Assembly: GCF_001613005.1 (NCBI RefSeq)
Contig: NZ_BDBN01000074.1
Location: forward strand, 1 to 53,968
Origin: Nocardia nova NBRC 15556
GTDB lineage: Bacteria; Actinomycetota; Actinomycetes; Mycobacteriales; Mycobacteriaceae
Length of the DNA stretch: 53,968 nucleotides
Direction: 5' to 3'
The translations under genes and the position numbers were made by a program. Position 1 is the first letter of the stretch, and the number at the start of each line of letters is the position of its first letter. Below the pieces are notes generated by a model. It had not been told where the DNA came from. It ran no database searches and worked only from the letters and a program-made list of their open reading frames with translations. This document shows positions 16,338 to 25,474 of the stretch, in pieces.

Positions 16338-18239
16338 GTGGTGCAGGGCGGGCCAGCGGTTCCCGACGAGTCACAGCGTCCGGGGGTGAGCGCGGCCGTT
16401 CTGTCCGAGGGGCACGAGCTGCGCACGTCGCCGGAGCCGAGACCCGCGGACAGACCCTCCCGGGGCGCGCGGCTGCTCGACCGGCTGCTCGCGTCCCGCG
16501 CAGATCTTGCGGTCGCCGTCCTCTATCTCACTGCCGCTGTGTACGTACTGTCCGGGCAGTGGCGCGACACCGCGCACGGATACCTGGTGAAGAGTGGCCA
16601 GGACCAGTCGATGTGGGAGTGGTTCTTCGCCGAAACCGCACATGCGGTGATCCATCGGCACAACCCGCTGGGCACGAATCTGCAGAACTATCCCGACGGC
16701 GTGAACATGATGGCCAATACCGCCATGTTCGGCGTCGGGATTCCGTTGACGCCGGTGACCGTGCTGTTCGGCCCGACCGTCACCTTCGCGCTCGTGCTCA
16801 CCCTGGGTCTCGCCGGAACCGGTTTCGCCTGGTACTGGCTATTCTCGCGGGAGTTGGTGCGATCCCGTTTCGCCGCCGCCCTGGGCGGCGCGTTCTGCGG
16901 CTTCGCACCCGCGATGATCTCGCATGCCAACGCCCACCCCAATTTCGTCGGTCTGGCGATCCTGCCGGTGCTCGCGATCCTGCTCGTCCGGATGGCGCGC
17001 CGGGCCGCGTCCGACGAAACGGTGAGCCGGGCGCGGCAAATGCGAGAGGCCGTGGTGCTCGCGGTTCTGGTCGCGCTGCAGATCGCGCTCGGCGAGGAGC
17101 CGCTGCTGATCTTCGCCCTGGGCTTCGGCCTGTACGCCCTCGTCTACTACCTGCACGAACCTCGGACCGGGCTGCGGGTGGTACGTGCCGTGACGCCGAC
17201 CCTGGCGCTGGCCGCGGTGATCACGGTGGCCGCCACGGCGATTCCGCTGTGGTGGCAGTTCTTCGGGCCGCAGAGTTACCGGTCCATCGATCACGGGCCG
17301 ATGGGCAACGATCTCGAGGCGCTGGTCGAATTTCCCTCGCAATCGCTGGGCGGGGTCTTCGCCCCGGGCAAGACCCCGGCGATCAATCCGACCGAGGAGA
17401 ACGCCTTCTTCGGCTGGCCGCTGCTGGCCTCGACCGCTGTGACCGCGGTCTGGCTGTGGCGCTCACGCCACCGCGACTATCGGGCGATTCGCGCGGCCAC
17501 GACGGTGATCGTCGTGTTCAGCGTCCTGTCGCTGGGCGTATCGCTGCGAATCGGCAGGTCCGATACCGGGATCACCCTCCCGTGGCACTGGCTCGACCAC
17601 GTGCCGCTGCTGAACACCGTGCTGGAGACGCGTTTCACCATGGCCGCGATTCCGGCGCTCGCGGTGATCCTGGCGCTGGGGACGCAGCGAATCCTCGAGT
17701 ACGCCGGCACCAGCACGAACGACCTGCGGCCGGCGATCTGGTTCACCGCCGTCGCGCTGGCACTGGTCCCGCTGGTCCCCACCGTGCTGCCGGTGACCCA
17801 TCGCGATCCGACGCCGCGGTTCTTCACCGACGGCACGGTCGGCCGCTATGTCGGCGACGGCTCGGTCGTCATCGCGCCGCCGCCGACCCGGCTCGACGCC
17901 CAGCCGCTGAACTGGCAGGTCGATGCCCATTTCGGCTTTCCGCTCGCGGGCGGCTATTTCGTCGGGCCGACGGCCGACAAGAAGGGCCGCTACGGTCCCG
18001 ACGATCGGCCGACCGCGACGCTGTTGATGCGGGCGCAGAAAACCGATCGGATCCAGCCGGTCGATTCCCGGGCGAGGGCGCAAGCGCTGACCGATCTGGC
18101 CTACTGGCACGCCGACGTGGTCGTCCTGCCGCCCACCGAACACGGCGGGGCGATCCGCGCGACCCTCGACCAGCTGCTCGGCATCCCGGGGCAGGTGGTC
18201 GACGGTGTCGTCGTCTGGGATGTGCGCGGACTGCGGTGA
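16338..18239 (+). CDS. Polytopic GT-C-fold glycosyltransferase-like membrane protein, function unassigned
   Basis: A 633-residue protein. A polar Pro/Ser-rich N-terminal tail of about 45 residues is followed by roughly ten to twelve hydrophobic helices and a C-terminal soluble part of about 160 residues, the usual GT-C layout. The first extracytoplasmic loop holds YLVKSGQDQSMWEWFFAET (Asp89), the place where GT-C enzymes keep their catalytic acid, then NPLGTNLQNYPDGVNMM. Such enzymes use polyprenyl-phosphate sugars. The place between aftA and emb, 52 bases before embC, suggests a role in arabinan or related glycan assembly, but neither donor nor acceptor can be inferred. It does not look like AftA, AftB or Emb. 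Start GTG 16338, with GAAGGAG about ten bases upstream. Confidence 0.8.
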   Translation: MVQGGPAVPDESQRPGVSAAVLSEGHELRTSPEPRPADRPSRGARLLDRLLASRADLAVAVLYLTAAVYVLSGQWRDTAHGYLVKSGQDQSMWEWFFAETAHAVIHRHNPLGTNLQNYPDGVNMMANTAMFGVGIPLTPVTVLFGPTVTFALVLTLGLAGTGFAWYWLFSRELVRSRFAAALGGAFCGFAPAMISHANAHPNFVGLAILPVLAILLVRMARRAASDETVSRARQMREAVVLAVLVALQIALGEEPLLIFALGFGLYALVYYLHEPRTGLRVVRAVTPTLALAAVITVAATAIPLWWQFFGPQSYRSIDHGPMGNDLEALVEFPSQSLGGVFAPGKTPAINPTEENAFFGWPLLASTAVTAVWLWRSRHRDYRAIRAATTVIVVFSVLSLGVSLRIGRSDTGITLPWHWLDHVPLLNTVLETRFTMAAIPALAVILALGTQRILEYAGTSTNDLRPAIWFTAVALALVPLVPTVLPVTHRDPTPRFFTDGTVGRYVGDGSVVIAPPPTRLDAQPLNWQVDAHFGFPLAGGYFVGPTADKKGRYGPDDRPTATLLMRAQKTDRIQPVDSRARAQALTDLAYWHADVVVLPPTEHGGAIRATLDQLLGIPGQVVDGVVVWDVRGLR

Positions 18240-18289
18240 TGCGCCCTGCCACCTCCGGGCCCGTCGCTCCGGTCGCCTAGCATCGCTGG

Positions 18290-21200
18290 GTGCGCGCAGA
18301 CTCTCCAGCGTTTCCCCGCATCCGCGTGATCGCCCTTCTTTCGGGCTTGATCGCCGTCGCCCTCGCGGTGCTCACACCGCTGCTACCGGTGCGGGAGGAC
18401 CGGGCGAGCCTGGATTGGCCGCAGCCGCAATCGGTCCCGGTGAACGCGCCACTGGTGTCGTATGTGCCGCTCACCGTCGACGCCTCGCTGCCGTGCAGCG
18501 CGCTACGCGAACTACCCAGCGGCACGGTCTTGTCCACGGTGCCCGCCGACGCACCCAATGCCTCTGCGAAGGGTCTGATCGCCAAGGTCACCGACGAGCC
18601 GGGTGGGCGCACACTCTCGGTGCTGCTGCGCGATATTCCGCTGCTCTCGGCGCCGCTGGCCGAGGTGGGTGGCTGCGCGCGCTTCGTCGTCACCTCCACG
18701 GCCCAGGCCACGACGGCCGAATTCACCGGTGTGACACGGCAGGACGGCACACCGTTCACCAATACCGTCGGCGGCGATGTGCGACCCCAAATCGTCGGCG
18801 TCTTCACCGATCTGACGCGAGCGCAGCTCGGTGACGCCCACCTGCACGCCGCCATCGACTCGCGCTTCTCGTCGACGCCGAGCCCGCTGAAGCTGGCCGC
18901 GATCATCGGCGCGGTCGTCTTCACCCTCATAGCACTGATCTGCCTGCACCTGATCGATACCGCCGACGGACGACGACCGCGCCGCTTCCTGCCGGCCCAC
19001 TGGTGGCGGGTCACCGTCACGGATGTGGTGGTGCTGGGCACCCTGGTGGTCTGGCACATCATCGGCGCCAACACCTCCGACGACGGCTACATCCTGAATA
19101 TGGCCCGGGCGTCGAAACATTCGGGCTATATGGCCAACTACTACCGCTGGTTCGGAGTGGCCGAGGCACCCTTCGGCTGGCCGTACGAGGTGCTGGCGTG
19201 GATGACCCGGGTGAGCGACACCGGTTGGTGGATGCGGTTGCCGGCCCTGCTGGCCGGCGTGCTGTGCTGGCTGGTGATCAGCCGGGAAGTGCTGCCGCGC
19301 CTGGGTTCTCGCGTCCGCCGCGACACCGTGGCGCTGTGGACGGCGGGGCTGGTGTTCCTGGTCGCCTGGCTGCCCTACGACAACGGCCTGCGCCCGGAAC
19401 CGCTGATCGCCCTGGGCGCGCTGCTGACCTGGTGCTCGATCGAACGCTCGATCGCGACCGGACGACTGCTGCCCGCCGCGATCGCGGTGTTGATCGCGGC
19501 GTTCTCGCTCGCCGCCGGGCCGACCGGCCTGATCTGCATCGCCGCCCTGGTCGCCGGCTCGCGACCGGTCCTGCAGCACATCATCTCCCGCGCCCGCGGC
19601 GGCGGTTCGGCCCGCGCGGCGGTACTGCGGTACGGCGCCCTGCTCGCACCGGGCGCGGCCGCCGGAGCACTGGTCCTGGTGGTGGTCTTCGCCGATCAGA
19701 CACTGGCCTCGGTGATGGAGGCGACCCGGGTCCGCAAGATCATCGGACCGAATGTGGCCTGGTTCGACGAGCGGACCCGCTGGGATTCGCTGCTGATGCT
19801 GGCGCCGGACGGCTCGCTGGCCCGCCGGTTCGGCATTCTCGGCATGCTGCTGTGCCTGCTGGTGTGCGTTCTGGTCATGTTGCGCAAGAACGGCCGCATT
19901 CCGGGTACCTCGAAGGGCCCTTCGGCCCGCATCCTCGGCATCGTGTTCATGTCGCTGCTGCTGATGATGTTCACGCCCACCAAGTGGACCCACCACTTCG
20001 GCGTCTATGCCGGATTGGCCGGTTCGCTCGCGGCGCTGACCGCGGTCGCGGTGGGTATCAACGGAATTCGCGCCCGCTACAACCGCTCGCTGTTCGCGGC
20101 CGCGGTGTTCTTCCTGCTGGCGATCACGTTCACCGGATCCAACGGCTGGTGGTACGTCTCCAGCTACGGTGTGCCGTGGTACGACAAGGCGCCGCTGGTC
20201 GCGGGTAAGGGCCTCTCGACGCTGTTTCTCGGACTCGCGGTGCTGAGCCTGCTGCTGGCGGCGTATCAGTACTATCGCGAGCCGTATCGAAAGACCGAGG
20301 GCCGCAGGCGGTTCGACACCTGGGCGGTGCAACCGCTGACCATCGCGGCCGCGGTCATGGTGCTGTTCGAGGTCGCCTCCCTCGGCAAGGGCGCGATTAC
20401 GCAATATCCGGCCTATTCCATCGCGAAGTCGAATATCCGTGCCCTGGGCGGACATCCCTGCTCCCTGGCCGACGCGGTACTCACCGAAACCGATACCGCC
20501 GATTCCCTGCTGCAGCCCTACTCCGGTTCCGCGGCCGATGCGCTCGGCGCCGACAGTGTGGGCTTCGACCCGAACGGTGTGGCCAAGGACTTGACCGCCG
20601 ACGCCGAGGAGACGACCACCGGCGGCGCGAATTCGGTCAACGCCGATTCCGCGAACAAGACCACCCGCACCACCACCGCGGGCACCGGCGGCGGCACCAC
20701 ACAGCAGGCGGGCGTCAACGGCAGCACCGTCGCATTGCCGTTCGGTCTGGATCCGGCCCGCACACCGGTGCTGGGCAGCTACACCACCGGGACCAAACAG
20801 CAGGCGCATCTGACCTCGGGCTGGTACCGGATGGACCTGCCCGGCGCCCGCCAGGATCCGGACCGCAAGGTCCTGGTGGTCACCGCGGCCGGACGGATCA
20901 AATCGGTGAACGCCGACGGCGTGGTCACCTACGGCCAGGATCTGCGCGTCGAATTCGGCGACCGCGCCGCCGACGGCACCGTGCGGCCGCTGGGCTCGTT
21001 CGTGCCGCTGGATATCGGCGGCGCGCCGTCGTGGCGGAATATGCGGGTGCCGCTGGACCGCATTCCGGACGGGACCAACGCGGTGCGGATCGTGGCGGTC
21101 GCCAACGATCTGACGCCGCGGCAGTGGCTCGCGGTCACACCGCCACGCCTGCCGAAGCTCGCCACCCTCGATTCGGTGGTCGGACACACCGATCCCGTCC

Positions 21201-21541
21201 TCGAGGATTGGCACGTCGGCCTGGCCTTCCCCTGCCAGCGCCCGTTCGACCACAAGGACGGCGTGGCCGAGGTGCCGAAGTGGCGCATCCTGCCGGACCG
21301 GGTCGGTTCCGACGCCTCCAACGCCTGGCAGGACGATATCGGCGGCGGTCCACTGGGCTGGACCGGATTGTTGCTGTCGGCCCAGACCATCCCCGCCTAT
21401 CTGAACGACGACTGGAGCCGCGACTGGGGTTCGCTGGAACGGTTCACCCCCTACGTCCCGGAGGCGCGCCAGGCCGATGTCGGGGTGACGGTTCGGACGC
21501 GCTGGGGCTGGGCCAAGGATGCGCCCATCAAAGTGAAATAG
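18290..21541 (+). CDS. embC: Arabinosyltransferase, EmbC-like
   Basis: A 1083-residue GT-C (GT53) arabinosyltransferase extending arabinan from decaprenylphosphoryl-arabinose. Layout: TM1, an extracytoplasmic N-terminal jelly-roll-like domain (to about residue 200), a large multi-TM region to about residue 690, then a C-terminal carbohydrate-binding domain. The first loop of the TM core carries ANTSDDGYILNMARASKHSG (Asp264-Asp265; Met271 aligns with the ethambutol-associated Met of Emb proteins). Closeness to M. tuberculosis EmbC is inferred from LSTVP, HLIDTADG, RRFLPAHWW, PDGSLARRFGIL, GRIPGTSKGPS and FPCQRPFDHKDGV. EmbC in mycobacteria mainly builds lipoarabinomannan; the role here may be broader. 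Start GTG 18290, 50 bases after the GT-C-like gene; the Shine-Dalgarno is weak. Confidence 0.88.
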   Translation: MRADSPAFPRIRVIALLSGLIAVALAVLTPLLPVREDRASLDWPQPQSVPVNAPLVSYVPLTVDASLPCSALRELPSGTVLSTVPADAPNASAKGLIAKVTDEPGGRTLSVLLRDIPLLSAPLAEVGGCARFVVTSTAQATTAEFTGVTRQDGTPFTNTVGGDVRPQIVGVFTDLTRAQLGDAHLHAAIDSRFSSTPSPLKLAAIIGAVVFTLIALICLHLIDTADGRRPRRFLPAHWWRVTVTDVVVLGTLVVWHIIGANTSDDGYILNMARASKHSGYMANYYRWFGVAEAPFGWPYEVLAWMTRVSDTGWWMRLPALLAGVLCWLVISREVLPRLGSRVRRDTVALWTAGLVFLVAWLPYDNGLRPEPLIALGALLTWCSIERSIATGRLLPAAIAVLIAAFSLAAGPTGLICIAALVAGSRPVLQHIISRARGGGSARAAVLRYGALLAPGAAAGALVLVVVFADQTLASVMEATRVRKIIGPNVAWFDERTRWDSLLMLAPDGSLARRFGILGMLLCLLVCVLVMLRKNGRIPGTSKGPSARILGIVFMSLLLMMFTPTKWTHHFGVYAGLAGSLAALTAVAVGINGIRARYNRSLFAAAVFFLLAITFTGSNGWWYVSSYGVPWYDKAPLVAGKGLSTLFLGLAVLSLLLAAYQYYREPYRKTEGRRRFDTWAVQPLTIAAAVMVLFEVASLGKGAITQYPAYSIAKSNIRALGGHPCSLADAVLTETDTADSLLQPYSGSAADALGADSVGFDPNGVAKDLTADAEETTTGGANSVNADSANKTTRTTTAGTGGGTTQQAGVNGSTVALPFGLDPARTPVLGSYTTGTKQQAHLTSGWYRMDLPGARQDPDRKVLVVTAAGRIKSVNADGVVTYGQDLRVEFGDRAADGTVRPLGSFVPLDIGGAPSWRNMRVPLDRIPDGTNAVRIVAVANDLTPRQWLAVTPPRLPKLATLDSVVGHTDPVLEDWHVGLAFPCQRPFDHKDGVAEVPKWRILPDRVGSDASNAWQDDIGGGPLGWTGLLLSAQTIPAYLNDDWSRDWGSLERFTPYVPEARQADVGVTVRTRWGWAKDAPIKVK

Positions 21542-21573
21542 CAGGTCGACCGGTATGTAGCGGAAGTACGGGC

Positions 21574-21606
21574 AACGGTTCGGAAAATCGATAGGTCCGA
21601 ACCGTT
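21574..21606 (+). terminator. Hairpin between the two emb genes (possible partial terminator or attenuator)
   Basis: AACGGTTCGGA (21574-21584) and TCCGAACCGTT (21596-21606) form a perfect 11-bp stem with an 11-base loop, in the 112-bp spacer between embC and embB. It could lower downstream transcription or protect the mRNA end. No T tract. Confidence 0.55.
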
Positions 21607-21653
21607 CCCGTGAACACGGTCACTCTCAGTGTGGGCAGATAACATCACCATCC

Positions 21654-24600
21654 GTGCCCGACGCCGCAACAGCTGTCTTGACCAAACCGCCGGTCGCCGA
21701 ACAACCGGTGACGTCGCGCGATTTCCGCACCGCCCGGATGATCGCCGTGATCGCCGGCCTGCTCGGCGCGATCTTCGCGCTCGCCACCCCGTTTCTGCCG
21801 GTCCAGCAGACCACCGCCGAGGTGAACTGGCCGCAGGGCGGGAGCATCGGCAATGTCGAGGCGCCGCTGATGTCGCAGGTCCCGGTGGATCTGCGGGCAT
21901 CCATCCCGTGTTCGACGGTGGCCGCGCTGCCCCAGGGCGGCATGCTGCTCAACACCGCGCCGCCGCAGGGCGACCGCTCCGCGCTCGAGGGCATGTTCGT
22001 GCGTGTCACCAGCGATTCGGTCGACGTGGTCGACCGCAACGCGATCGTCGCCTCCGCGAAGCGCAGCGAGCTCGAGCGCTGCACCGCCATCACCATCACC
22101 TCCGATATCGACCGCACCTACGCCCACTTCGAGGGCCTGACCAAGCAGGTCGAACGGCCCACCGCCGACGGCGGCACCGAAACCGTGACCGTGCCGGTGG
22201 ACGGCGCCCTGCAGGGTGATCTGCGGCCGCAGGTGGTCGGCGTGTTCTCGGATCTGAAGGGCGCGGCGCCGGCCGGGCTGTCGTTCCACATGACCGTCGA
22301 TTCCCGCTTCTCGTCCTCGCCGACCGTGATCAAACTGGTCGCGATGATCGCCGCGGTGCTGTGCACACTCATCGCGCTGGCCGCACTCGGCCGCCTCGAC
22401 ACCAGCGACGGCCGCGGCCACCGCCGCTTCTTCCCCGCGCACTGGCTGAAGCCGACCTGGGCCGACGGCGCGGTCCTGGGCATTCTGCTGGTGTGGCACT
22501 TCATCGGCGCCAATACCTCCGACGACGGCTACATCCTGACCATGGTGCGAGTGGCACCGCACGCGGGCTATCTGGCCAACTACTTCCGCTGGTACGGCGT
22601 GCCGGAGGCGCCGTTCGGCTGGTACTACGACGTCATCCAGGTCTTCGCGCAGATCTCCACGGCCAGCCCGTGGGTGCGCATTCCCGCGCTGCTGTGCGGA
22701 GTCCTGTGCTGGATGGTGATCAGCCGCGAGGTGGTGCCACGACTGGGCCGCAGCGTGCGGACCTCGAAGGTCGCGCTGTGGACCGGCGGGCTGGTGTTCC
22801 TCGCCTTCTGGCTGCCCTACGACAACGGCCTGCGCTCGGAGCCGATCGTCGCGCTGGGCGCGCTGCTGACCTGGGTGTCCATCGAACGCGCGATCGCCAC
22901 CGGACGCCTGTTGCCCGCCGCCGGCGCGGTACTGGTCGCGGCGTTCACCCTCGCCGCGGCGCCGACCGGCCTGATGTGTGTGGCCGCCCTGCTCGCCGGT
23001 ATCCGGCCGCTGATTCGAATCGTGGTGCGCCGCAAGCGCGACCTGCAGGCGCGTGCCGGTAGCGGCTGGCGCGCTTCGGGATTCGTATCCTCACTACCGT
23101 TGCTGGCGCCGATCGCGGCGGCCGGTTTCCTGGTGCTCACCGTCGTCTACAGCGACCAGACCTTCGCCGGGATCCAGGAGGCCAACCGCGTGCGGCGCCT
23201 CACCGGTCCGAACCTGGCCTGGTACGAGGACTACCTGCGCTACTACTACCTGTTCGTGCAGACCGTCGACGGCTCGGTCTCGCGCCGGTTCGCCTTCATC
23301 GTGATGATCCTGTGCCTGATCACCACCGCCCTGGTGTTGTTGCGGCGCAAGCAGATTCCCGGCATCTCCAGCGGTCCGACCTGGCGGTTGATCGGGGTGG
23401 TCTGCGGAACCATCTTCTTCATGATGTTCAACCCGACCAAGTGGACCCACCACTTCGGCGCGTACGCGGGCATCGCGGGTGCGCTCGCGGCGGTGACCGC
23501 GGTCGCGGTTTCGGCGACGGCGCTGCGGTCGCGCAAGAACCGCTCGATCTTCCTGGCCGCTCTGTTGTTCGCTCTGGCGCTGTCGTTCTCCGGCACCAAC
23601 GGCTACTGGTACGTCTCGAGTTACGGCGTGCCGTGGTTCGACAAGACGGTCTCCTTGCACGGCTTCCAGTCCAACACGCTGATGCTGGTGCTGTTCGGCC
23701 TCGCGCTCGCGGTGGTGGCCTGGCAGGCGCTGCGCGAGGGTTACGCCAAACCGCCGGAGAGTTCGAAATCCTCGCGCGGCAAGCGCATTCGCCGGTTCGC
23801 GGCCATTCCGCTGACGCTCGTCGCCGCGGCGATGGTGTTGTTCGAGGTGCTGTCGCTGGCCAAGGGCGCTGTGACCCAGTACCCGGCCTACTCACTGGCC
23901 CGCGGCAACGTCGACGCGGTCGACGGCAACCGCTGCGGAATCGCCGATGACGTTCTGGTCGAGTCGAACCCGAACCAGGGCCGGTTGAATCCGATCATCG
24001 ATCCCGCGCATCCGCCCAAGGACAACGATCCGCTGGCCGGTGTCGACCCGACCGGCTTCGATCCCAACGGCGTGCCGACCGATCTGAAAGCCGATGCGGT
24101 GGAGGTGAAGCCGGGCACCGGTAACACCTCCAACCAGTCGGTGGGCGCGAACTTCGCCGAGGGACAGAACGCGGGCACCGGCGGCGGCACCTCGAAAGAG
24201 GCCGGGATCAACGGCTCCACGGTGGCACTGCCCTACGGCCTCGACCCGAAGGCGACCCCGGTGATGGGCAGCTATCAGCAGGGCCTGCAGCAGCCCGCGC
24301 ATCTGACCTCGAGCTGGTACGAACTGCCCGCTCGCTCGGCCGATGCACCGCTGGTGGTCATCTCCGCGGCCGGCCGCATCCTGTCCTTCGACCAGACCGG
24401 GGCGCTGCAGTACGGCCAGGACCTGAAGCTCGAGTACGGCAAACGCCAGCCCGACGGTTCGGTGAAATTCGAGGGCAGCTACGTCCCGCGCGATATCGGC
24501 CCGGCGCCGTCGTGGCGCAACCTGCGCGTTCCGCTGTCGGAGATCGCCGCGGACGCCGATGCGGTGCGGATCTCGGCTAATCGCAATGTGCTGATCGGTG

Positions 24601-25025
24601 ACCAGTGGCTGGCGTTCACACCGCCGCGAGTGCCGAAGATGGTCACGCTGAACAACTTCCTGGGCTCCGAGCAGCCGGTGCTCGAGGACTGGGCGGTGGG
24701 CCTGCAGTTCCCGTGCCAGAACCCGTTCCCGCACCGTTACGGCGTGGCGAGCATGCCGAACTACCGCATCCTGCCCGACCGCCCGCTCGCGGTGAGCTCG
24801 ACCGACACCTGGCAGGCCGAGGAATTCGGCGGCCCGCTCGGTTTCACCCAGATGCTGGCGAGCTCCACCACGATCCCGACCTATCTGAAGGACAACTGGG
24901 CTCGTGACTGGGGCACCTTGGAGCGCTACGACCGGTACTACACCGATGCCACACCGGCGAAGGTGGACACCGGCACCGCGACGCGCTCCGGATTCTGGAG
25001 TCCGGGACAGCTGCGCGTGTTCTGA
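21654..25025 (+). CDS. embB: Arabinosyltransferase, EmbB-like
   Basis: A 1123-residue GT53 arabinosyltransferase. The N-terminal part (NTAPPQGDRSALEGMFVRV, VDVVDRNAIV) resembles M. tuberculosis EmbB rather than EmbA or EmbC, as does the C-terminal GTATRSGFWSPGQLRVF. The catalytic loop reads ANTSDDGYILTMVRVAPHAG: Asp290 corresponds to EmbB Asp299 and Met297 to Met306, the site of common ethambutol-resistance substitutions. A multi-TM core is followed by the carbohydrate-binding domain with paired aromatic and acidic residues. It should elongate and branch (alpha-1,3) arabinan in arabinogalactan. EmbA, normally the partner of EmbB in mycobacteria, is not encoded here, so it may pair with the EmbC-like protein or act as a homodimer. 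Start GTG 21654. Confidence 0.88.
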   Translation: MPDAATAVLTKPPVAEQPVTSRDFRTARMIAVIAGLLGAIFALATPFLPVQQTTAEVNWPQGGSIGNVEAPLMSQVPVDLRASIPCSTVAALPQGGMLLNTAPPQGDRSALEGMFVRVTSDSVDVVDRNAIVASAKRSELERCTAITITSDIDRTYAHFEGLTKQVERPTADGGTETVTVPVDGALQGDLRPQVVGVFSDLKGAAPAGLSFHMTVDSRFSSSPTVIKLVAMIAAVLCTLIALAALGRLDTSDGRGHRRFFPAHWLKPTWADGAVLGILLVWHFIGANTSDDGYILTMVRVAPHAGYLANYFRWYGVPEAPFGWYYDVIQVFAQISTASPWVRIPALLCGVLCWMVISREVVPRLGRSVRTSKVALWTGGLVFLAFWLPYDNGLRSEPIVALGALLTWVSIERAIATGRLLPAAGAVLVAAFTLAAAPTGLMCVAALLAGIRPLIRIVVRRKRDLQARAGSGWRASGFVSSLPLLAPIAAAGFLVLTVVYSDQTFAGIQEANRVRRLTGPNLAWYEDYLRYYYLFVQTVDGSVSRRFAFIVMILCLITTALVLLRRKQIPGISSGPTWRLIGVVCGTIFFMMFNPTKWTHHFGAYAGIAGALAAVTAVAVSATALRSRKNRSIFLAALLFALALSFSGTNGYWYVSSYGVPWFDKTVSLHGFQSNTLMLVLFGLALAVVAWQALREGYAKPPESSKSSRGKRIRRFAAIPLTLVAAAMVLFEVLSLAKGAVTQYPAYSLARGNVDAVDGNRCGIADDVLVESNPNQGRLNPIIDPAHPPKDNDPLAGVDPTGFDPNGVPTDLKADAVEVKPGTGNTSNQSVGANFAEGQNAGTGGGTSKEAGINGSTVALPYGLDPKATPVMGSYQQGLQQPAHLTSSWYELPARSADAPLVVISAAGRILSFDQTGALQYGQDLKLEYGKRQPDGSVKFEGSYVPRDIGPAPSWRNLRVPLSEIAADADAVRISANRNVLIGDQWLAFTPPRVPKMVTLNNFLGSEQPVLEDWAVGLQFPCQNPFPHRYGVASMPNYRILPDRPLAVSSTDTWQAEEFGGPLGFTQMLASSTTIPTYLKDNWARDWGTLERYDRYYTDATPAKVDTGTATRSGFWSPGQLRVF

Positions 25026-25028
25026 TCG

Positions 25029-25095
25029 TCGCTGCATACGACCACGGCGGGCGGCGCACATATCGTGCGCCGCCCGCCGTCGTCGTATGCAGCGA
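25029..25095. terminator. Long 31-bp hairpin, bidirectional terminator between embB and the DUF5988-like gene
   Basis: Arms 25029-25059 and 25065-25095 are complementary at 30 of 31 positions, with a 5-base loop. It begins three bases after the embB stop and lies between convergent genes. It is the longest stem noticed in the window. Confidence 0.9.
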
Positions 25096-25117
25096 TGTGG
25101 GATTGCCGGGCCGGGGC

Positions 25118-25318
25118 CTACACGTCGACGTGTTCGATCCACTCGTAGACCGGGAGATTGCCTTCGGGAGTGTCCTGGCGGCGTGGTGTGGATTTGAAAC
25201 GTTCGTAGCCACCGGCGTTCTGCACGCGTAATTCGATGCCGGGTGGGGTGATGGGAACGATGCGGTGCGGCAGGTCGGCCGGCCCGCCTTCGAGTACAGC
25301 CTTCGGTGAGCTACCCAT
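25118..25318 (-). CDS. Small conserved protein, DUF5988-like
   Basis: A 66-residue protein beginning MGSSPKAVLEGGPADLP and containing AGGYERFKSTPRR and a C-terminal LPVYEWIEHVDV. The pattern (VLEGGPADLP, then GGYEhF, then LPVYxW) resembles small DUF5988 proteins of actinomycetes, whose function is unknown. It has no signal peptide or membrane helix and is probably cytosolic. The nearest upstream Shine-Dalgarno is weak (GAGAG about 11 bases away). It lies downstream of accD4 but behind a hairpin (25417-25458), so it probably has its own promoter. Codon use looks real. Family call from memory. Confidence 0.65.
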   Translation of the reverse strand: MGSSPKAVLEGGPADLPHRIVPITPPGIELRVQNAGGYERFKSTPRRQDTPEGNLPVYEWIEHVDV

Positions 25319-25416
25319 AGCTGAAGGCTCTCATATGGCGGCCCGCCGACCGAGCGATTCCACGAAAGACACGCGCTACCCGGCGTTCAACCGGACGTTA
25401 CCCCGGCATACCCGCG

Positions 25417-25458
25417 ACAGCGCCACCCGGACCGCTCGTGCGGTGCGGGCGGCGCTGT
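25417..25458 (-). terminator. Hairpin downstream of accD4
   Basis: ACAGCGCC (25417-25424) pairs with GGCGCTGT (25451-25458), with partial inner pairing. It lies 17 bases beyond the accD4 stop on the minus strand. No T tract. Confidence 0.55.
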
Positions 25459-25474
25459 GCGCTCATGTGCCGCT

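Noticed and set aside
18512..21253. A 913-codon minus-strand frame opposite embC
   Set aside because: Low-complexity Arg/Gly/Gln/His composition and no recognisable family; embC on the plus strand is unambiguous.
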